A stretch of DNA of 60,505 nucleotides. It comes from Saprospiraceae bacterium UBA6168. GTDB lineage: Bacteria > Bacteroidota > Bacteroidia > Chitinophagales > Saprospiraceae. The stretch covers positions 1 to 60,505 of the forward strand of contig DIUC01000040.1 of NCBI GenBank assembly GCA_002435785.1, read 5' to 3'. The notes under the pieces are model-generated. The model was not told the DNA's origin. It ran no database searches and saw nothing but the letters and a program-made list of their open reading frames with translations. The position numbers and the translations under genes are program-made. Of the stretch, positions 58,238-60,505 are shown piece by piece (the stretch's first letter is position 1; every line of letters begins with the position of its first letter).

Positions 58238-59746
58238 TCATTTTACAATAACCAATTTCCCACTCCCCACAGCCGACCCATCCCGCTCCAGCCGCCAAAA
58301 GTACATGCCATCTGCTAACCCATCCAGCGAAAAAACATGCCCAAGCTGCCCCGCCGACATTTTCCACTGCCGAACGGCCTGCCCCGTGGCATTGAAAAGC
58401 CGCAGGGTGGAGGGTTTCGTGGAGGGAACATTGTTCTCCAGATGCACTTCGTGGCTCGCAGGGTTTGGCCATACCGTTATCTTCTCCGTTGGCGGCGGCA
58501 CGTATCCGCTCGACACATAAACGATGCTGCTGTCGCACACCGGATACCCCGTGCCGAGGCGGTAGTGCGGGAAGTTGGGGATGGAGTAGTTCCCAATACA
58601 GGGTAGCTCAATGCCCCGCTGTGCGAACCCACAGGCCAGACCCGGCTCGTCGGGATTGTTTATGACGTGCATATACGGTGCAGGCGACAGGGCCGACATG
58701 TATATCCTGCAGTCCGGCCCAAGGCGCATGGTAAAGAAAAACACTGGAAAGCCTTGATAATCAAACCCGTCAAACTCCCCTACCAGCACCCTTGACGCTT
58801 CAATGTCCGCTGCTTCCAAGTCGAGTTGGTAGAGTTTGTCAACCATGGAAACATAGGCAAACCTTGAGTTGGGCGAGATGGCAAGCCCTGTTTGCAAACG
58901 AAACTCAGAGGTATCAACCACAATTTTTTGGTAATTGCTAAGTAGCCCAGTATTGCGGTCAAAATCAAATATTCTTAATTGGTTATTGTAATCAAATTTT
59001 AATAGTTTTTTTCCATCAGGTGTAAAAGAATACTGCCCCCCATCATTATTGTATGTCACTTGCCCAATAAGCTGAGTATCAGTACTTACTATCCCTTGAG
59101 AAGTTAACAACATTCTATAAAAGATATTCTCATTAAGCCGAGTTACAAATATCCACCAGTCTTCATTGTTTGCATGTTTAATGGCATGGATGCCTTGTAC
59201 TAAAATTTCATCAACTATTGTCTGATTTTTTGTCGTTACTTCTCCCAACCCATTGTTCAAAGCCATGTCAACTTCTGTGAGATAGAGTTTGTTAACACGA
59301 TAAAAAGGTGCAATATTAAATGTGTCACCAGCTTGATGAAAAACAAAATAGTTTTCAGAATTCCCAGGTATTGGTATTATAAGAATTGCATCAACGGCAG
59401 TATAACCATAATTTGGGCAATTGTCGTTATATATTATACCCGGATTCAAGTTGCCCCCATTTTGCATTATTTGATTATTGGCATCCTTGATATAACACCC
59501 ATTGGAATAAAACAACAAATTGCCATCGTCGTCCGATATACTGGCGTTTGTAACAAATGTTTGAGAATTGAAAGAATCCTTTGCCACTTTTAGGCTGTCC
59601 CCCCCGAAGGTCATTATGTTCATGCAGTTCTGGGGGAATGCGGGCCCCGACGGCCTCAAGCCCATCAACCAAGTATAGTCGAACTTGTACTGGGAGAACA
59701 GCGGAAAAGAAAAAGAAAGTAGGAAGAAAAATATCAAAATTCTCAT
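58238..59746 (-). CDS. T9SS type A-sorted secreted protein with beta-propeller-like body
   Basis: 502 residues. Signal peptide 1-19 (MRILIFFFLLSFSFPLFSQ). The body contains repeated aromatic-Gly beta segments (DDDGNLLFYSNGCYIKDANN, YTAVDAILIIPIPGNSENYF, LFDYNNQLRIFDFDRNTG, RFAYVSMVDKLYQLDL), like a propeller or the extracellular part of a PQQ/kelch-type protein, but I recognise no family name. The tail is a type A sorting domain (KITVWPNPASHEVHLENNVP to GKLVIVK), cut and anchored by T9SS. Its last 62 residues are a close duplicate of those in the gene at 60316. Surface protein of unknown ligand. Confidence 0.85.
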   Translation of the reverse strand: MRILIFFFLLSFSFPLFSQYKFDYTWLMGLRPSGPAFPQNCMNIMTFGGDSLKVAKDSFNSQTFVTNASISDDDGNLLFYSNGCYIKDANNQIMQNGGNLNPGIIYNDNCPNYGYTAVDAILIIPIPGNSENYFVFHQAGDTFNIAPFYRVNKLYLTEVDMALNNGLGEVTTKNQTIVDEILVQGIHAIKHANNEDWWIFVTRLNENIFYRMLLTSQGIVSTDTQLIGQVTYNNDGGQYSFTPDGKKLLKFDYNNQLRIFDFDRNTGLLSNYQKIVVDTSEFRLQTGLAISPNSRFAYVSMVDKLYQLDLEAADIEASRVLVGEFDGFDYQGFPVFFFTMRLGPDCRIYMSALSPAPYMHVINNPDEPGLACGFAQRGIELPCIGNYSIPNFPHYRLGTGYPVCDSSIVYVSSGYVPPPTEKITVWPNPASHEVHLENNVPSTKPSTLRLFNATGQAVRQWKMSAGQLGHVFSLDGLADGMYFWRLERDGSAVGSGKLVIVK

Positions 59747-59756
59747 GGAAGGATAT

Positions 59757-59791
59757 TAAAAGCCCTGCAAGCGGCATTGCCGCTTGCAGGG
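59757..59791 (-). terminator. terminator between the two T9SS genes
   Basis: A 12-bp stem CCCTGCAAGCGG/CCGCTTGCAGGG (59763-59774 with 59780-59791, loop of five) is followed on the minus strand by CTTTTAATA. It lies after the stop of the gene ending at 59809. Confidence 0.7.
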
Positions 59792-59808
59792 TGGGATAAA
59801 GGATAAGG

Positions 59809-60309
59809 TTATTTGCTGACCGTAAAAATCTGGGTGAGCTTGCCGGACTTGTCGGCCACGGTAACATAGTAAACGCCCGCCGGGAAGCCCGTCAAGTCGA
59901 GCGGATAAGCCTCGGTGCCTTCCGGCAGGTCTTCGTCAACCAACGTTTGGCCTAAATAATTGGAGATGGTCAGATGGCCATCGGCCTCCATTTCCCGCTC
60001 CATTTCAAGTATGGCAAGCCCATTGGACGGATTGGGGTAGATTCGGAAGGAAAGGCGAACCTCCCCCTCCCGTGCGGGCTGCTTGAGCGGCTGCGGGGCG
60101 GCTGCGGCACATGCCGCAACGTCGTCGTAAACCGTATCGTCGTCGAGCAGCGCCCTCGCCTGGAATACGCCCTCGCCGCCCGAGAACGGGCACTGTACAG
60201 CCACTGGCTGCAGGTCGGCCCGTTGCTGGGCGGTCAATTCCGTTTGGTCGTTTGCAATGGCCTCCAACAGCAGGAGTCCCACCCCCCAAATGCCAAAAAT
60301 CGTTTCCAT
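59809..60309 (-). CDS. short protein with type A sorting domain, probably the tail of a larger gene
   Basis: 166 residues. No convincing signal peptide: the N-terminus METIFGIWGVGLLLLEAIAN is hydrophobic but resembles the interior of the long Saprospiria surface proteins (LTAQQRADLQPVAVQCPFSG, the usual penultimate segment), followed by a type A sorting domain (RIYPNPSNGLAILEMEREME to KLTQIFTVSK). I read it as the 3' end of a long T9SS protein that has lost its body, or as a gene using a new start. Its ATG lies 6 bp after the stop codon of the upstream gene and in the same frame. Confidence 0.55.
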   Translation of the reverse strand: METIFGIWGVGLLLLEAIANDQTELTAQQRADLQPVAVQCPFSGGEGVFQARALLDDDTVYDDVAACAAAAPQPLKQPAREGEVRLSFRIYPNPSNGLAILEMEREMEADGHLTISNYLGQTLVDEDLPEGTEAYPLDLTGFPAGVYYVTVADKSGKLTQIFTVSK

Positions 60310-60315
60310 CCCCCG

Positions 60316-60505
60316 TTATTTGATGATGATTAATTTGCCGCTACCAATCCGTTGCCCCTCGCTTCCCACGCTCCAAAAGTACATCCCCGCCGACAACCCA
60401 TTCAGCGAAAAAACATGCCCAAGCTGCCCCACCGACATTTCCCACTGCCGAACGGCCTGCCCCGTGGCATTGAAAAGCCACAGGGTGGAGGGTTTCGTGG
60501 AGGGA
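60316..60505 (-). CDS. T9SS type A sorting domain, 3' end of a gene running out of the window
   Basis: 62 residues before the stop codon TAA (60316-60318); the 5' end lies beyond 60505. Opens KPSTLWLFNATGQAVRQW, then SVGQLGHVFSLNGLSAGMYF and ends GSGKLIIIK, the C-terminal sorting strand set. The last 62 residues of the protein encoded at 58238-59746 have the same sequence apart from a minority of changes, and the DNA is also very similar. Substrate: none readable. Confidence 0.8.
   Translation of the reverse strand, partial: PSTKPSTLWLFNATGQAVRQWEMSVGQLGHVFSLNGLSAGMYFWSVGSEGQRIGSGKLIIIK

Noticed and set aside
1..60505. tRNA, rRNA and riboswitch genes
   Set aside because: I looked in the gaps for cloverleaf ends, rRNA words and known riboswitch motifs and saw none; without a covariance search small RNAs may be missed.
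59809..60505. One gene with an in-frame stop codon between 60316 and 60309
   Set aside because: Although both frames coincide, the upstream part ends with a complete sorting domain, which is always C-terminal, so they are treated as two genes.

Overview
The window looks like chromosomal DNA of a gliding or surface-associated Bacteroidota bacterium, most likely of the Saprospiria (Haliscomenobacter/Lewinella-like). The pointers are a CHU-type gliding-motility C-terminal domain beside a PorP/SprF protein, several type A type IX secretion (T9SS) sorting tails, the gliding lipoprotein GldH, several OmpA-like proteins, and promoters of the Bacteroidota form TTG-N17-21-TAnnTTTG with little use of Shine-Dalgarno sites. 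Species assignment is inference. I saw no rRNA, tRNA, CRISPR array, transposase or prophage.

Layout. 1-10.1 kb: T9SS surface proteins (a partial type B cargo with its PorP/SprF partner, then a 2101-residue HYR/PA14 adhesin on the other strand). 10.5-15.4 kb: divergent murA and ROK sugar kinase, an MFS transporter and a YugP-type membrane protease. 15.4-18.3 kb: an accessory patch with a 21-bp tandem array, an internally duplicated unknown protein, an AT-rich solo HsdR-N nuclease-like gene and an orphan DUF433 antitoxin. 18.5-23.3 kb: amino-acid dehydrogenase, OmpA protein, and a PaaH/PaaI-like pair. 23.4-25.2 kb: a translationally coupled AAA ATPase plus TOPRIM-like gene pair, the best candidate for a defence system. 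25.2-38.4 kb: M1 peptidase, DegP-like protease, lytic transglycosylase, DUF2480, ScpB, a two-component pair, hydrolase, PA14-OmpA fusion, universal stress protein and an ankyrin protein, with a MITE-like element at 30.25-30.45 kb. 38.6-46 kb: a second 21-bp array, a haem-c/LRR membrane protein, and a cluster of two outer-membrane barrels with a vanadium-haloperoxidase-type lipoprotein. 46-53.3 kb: VWA lipoprotein, a broken toxin-antitoxin locus, class IV aminotransferase, gldH, moxR, cysS, a YgjP-type protein and rpmH. 53.5-58 kb: rplY, omega-amidase, NlpC/P60, rsmA, pdxA. 58.2-60.5 kb: a tandem run of T9SS-sorted proteins whose tails are recent duplicates, cut by the window edge.

The housekeeping genes are ordinary. 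The points of interest are the two-gene ATPase/TOPRIM-like cassette, MurA with aspartate in place of the fosfomycin-target cysteine, the 200-bp element with 20-bp inverted ends, and a strikingly diverse set of short-period intergenic repeats (7, 8, 9 and 21 bp), several built as large inverted structures that sit directly beside start or stop codons.
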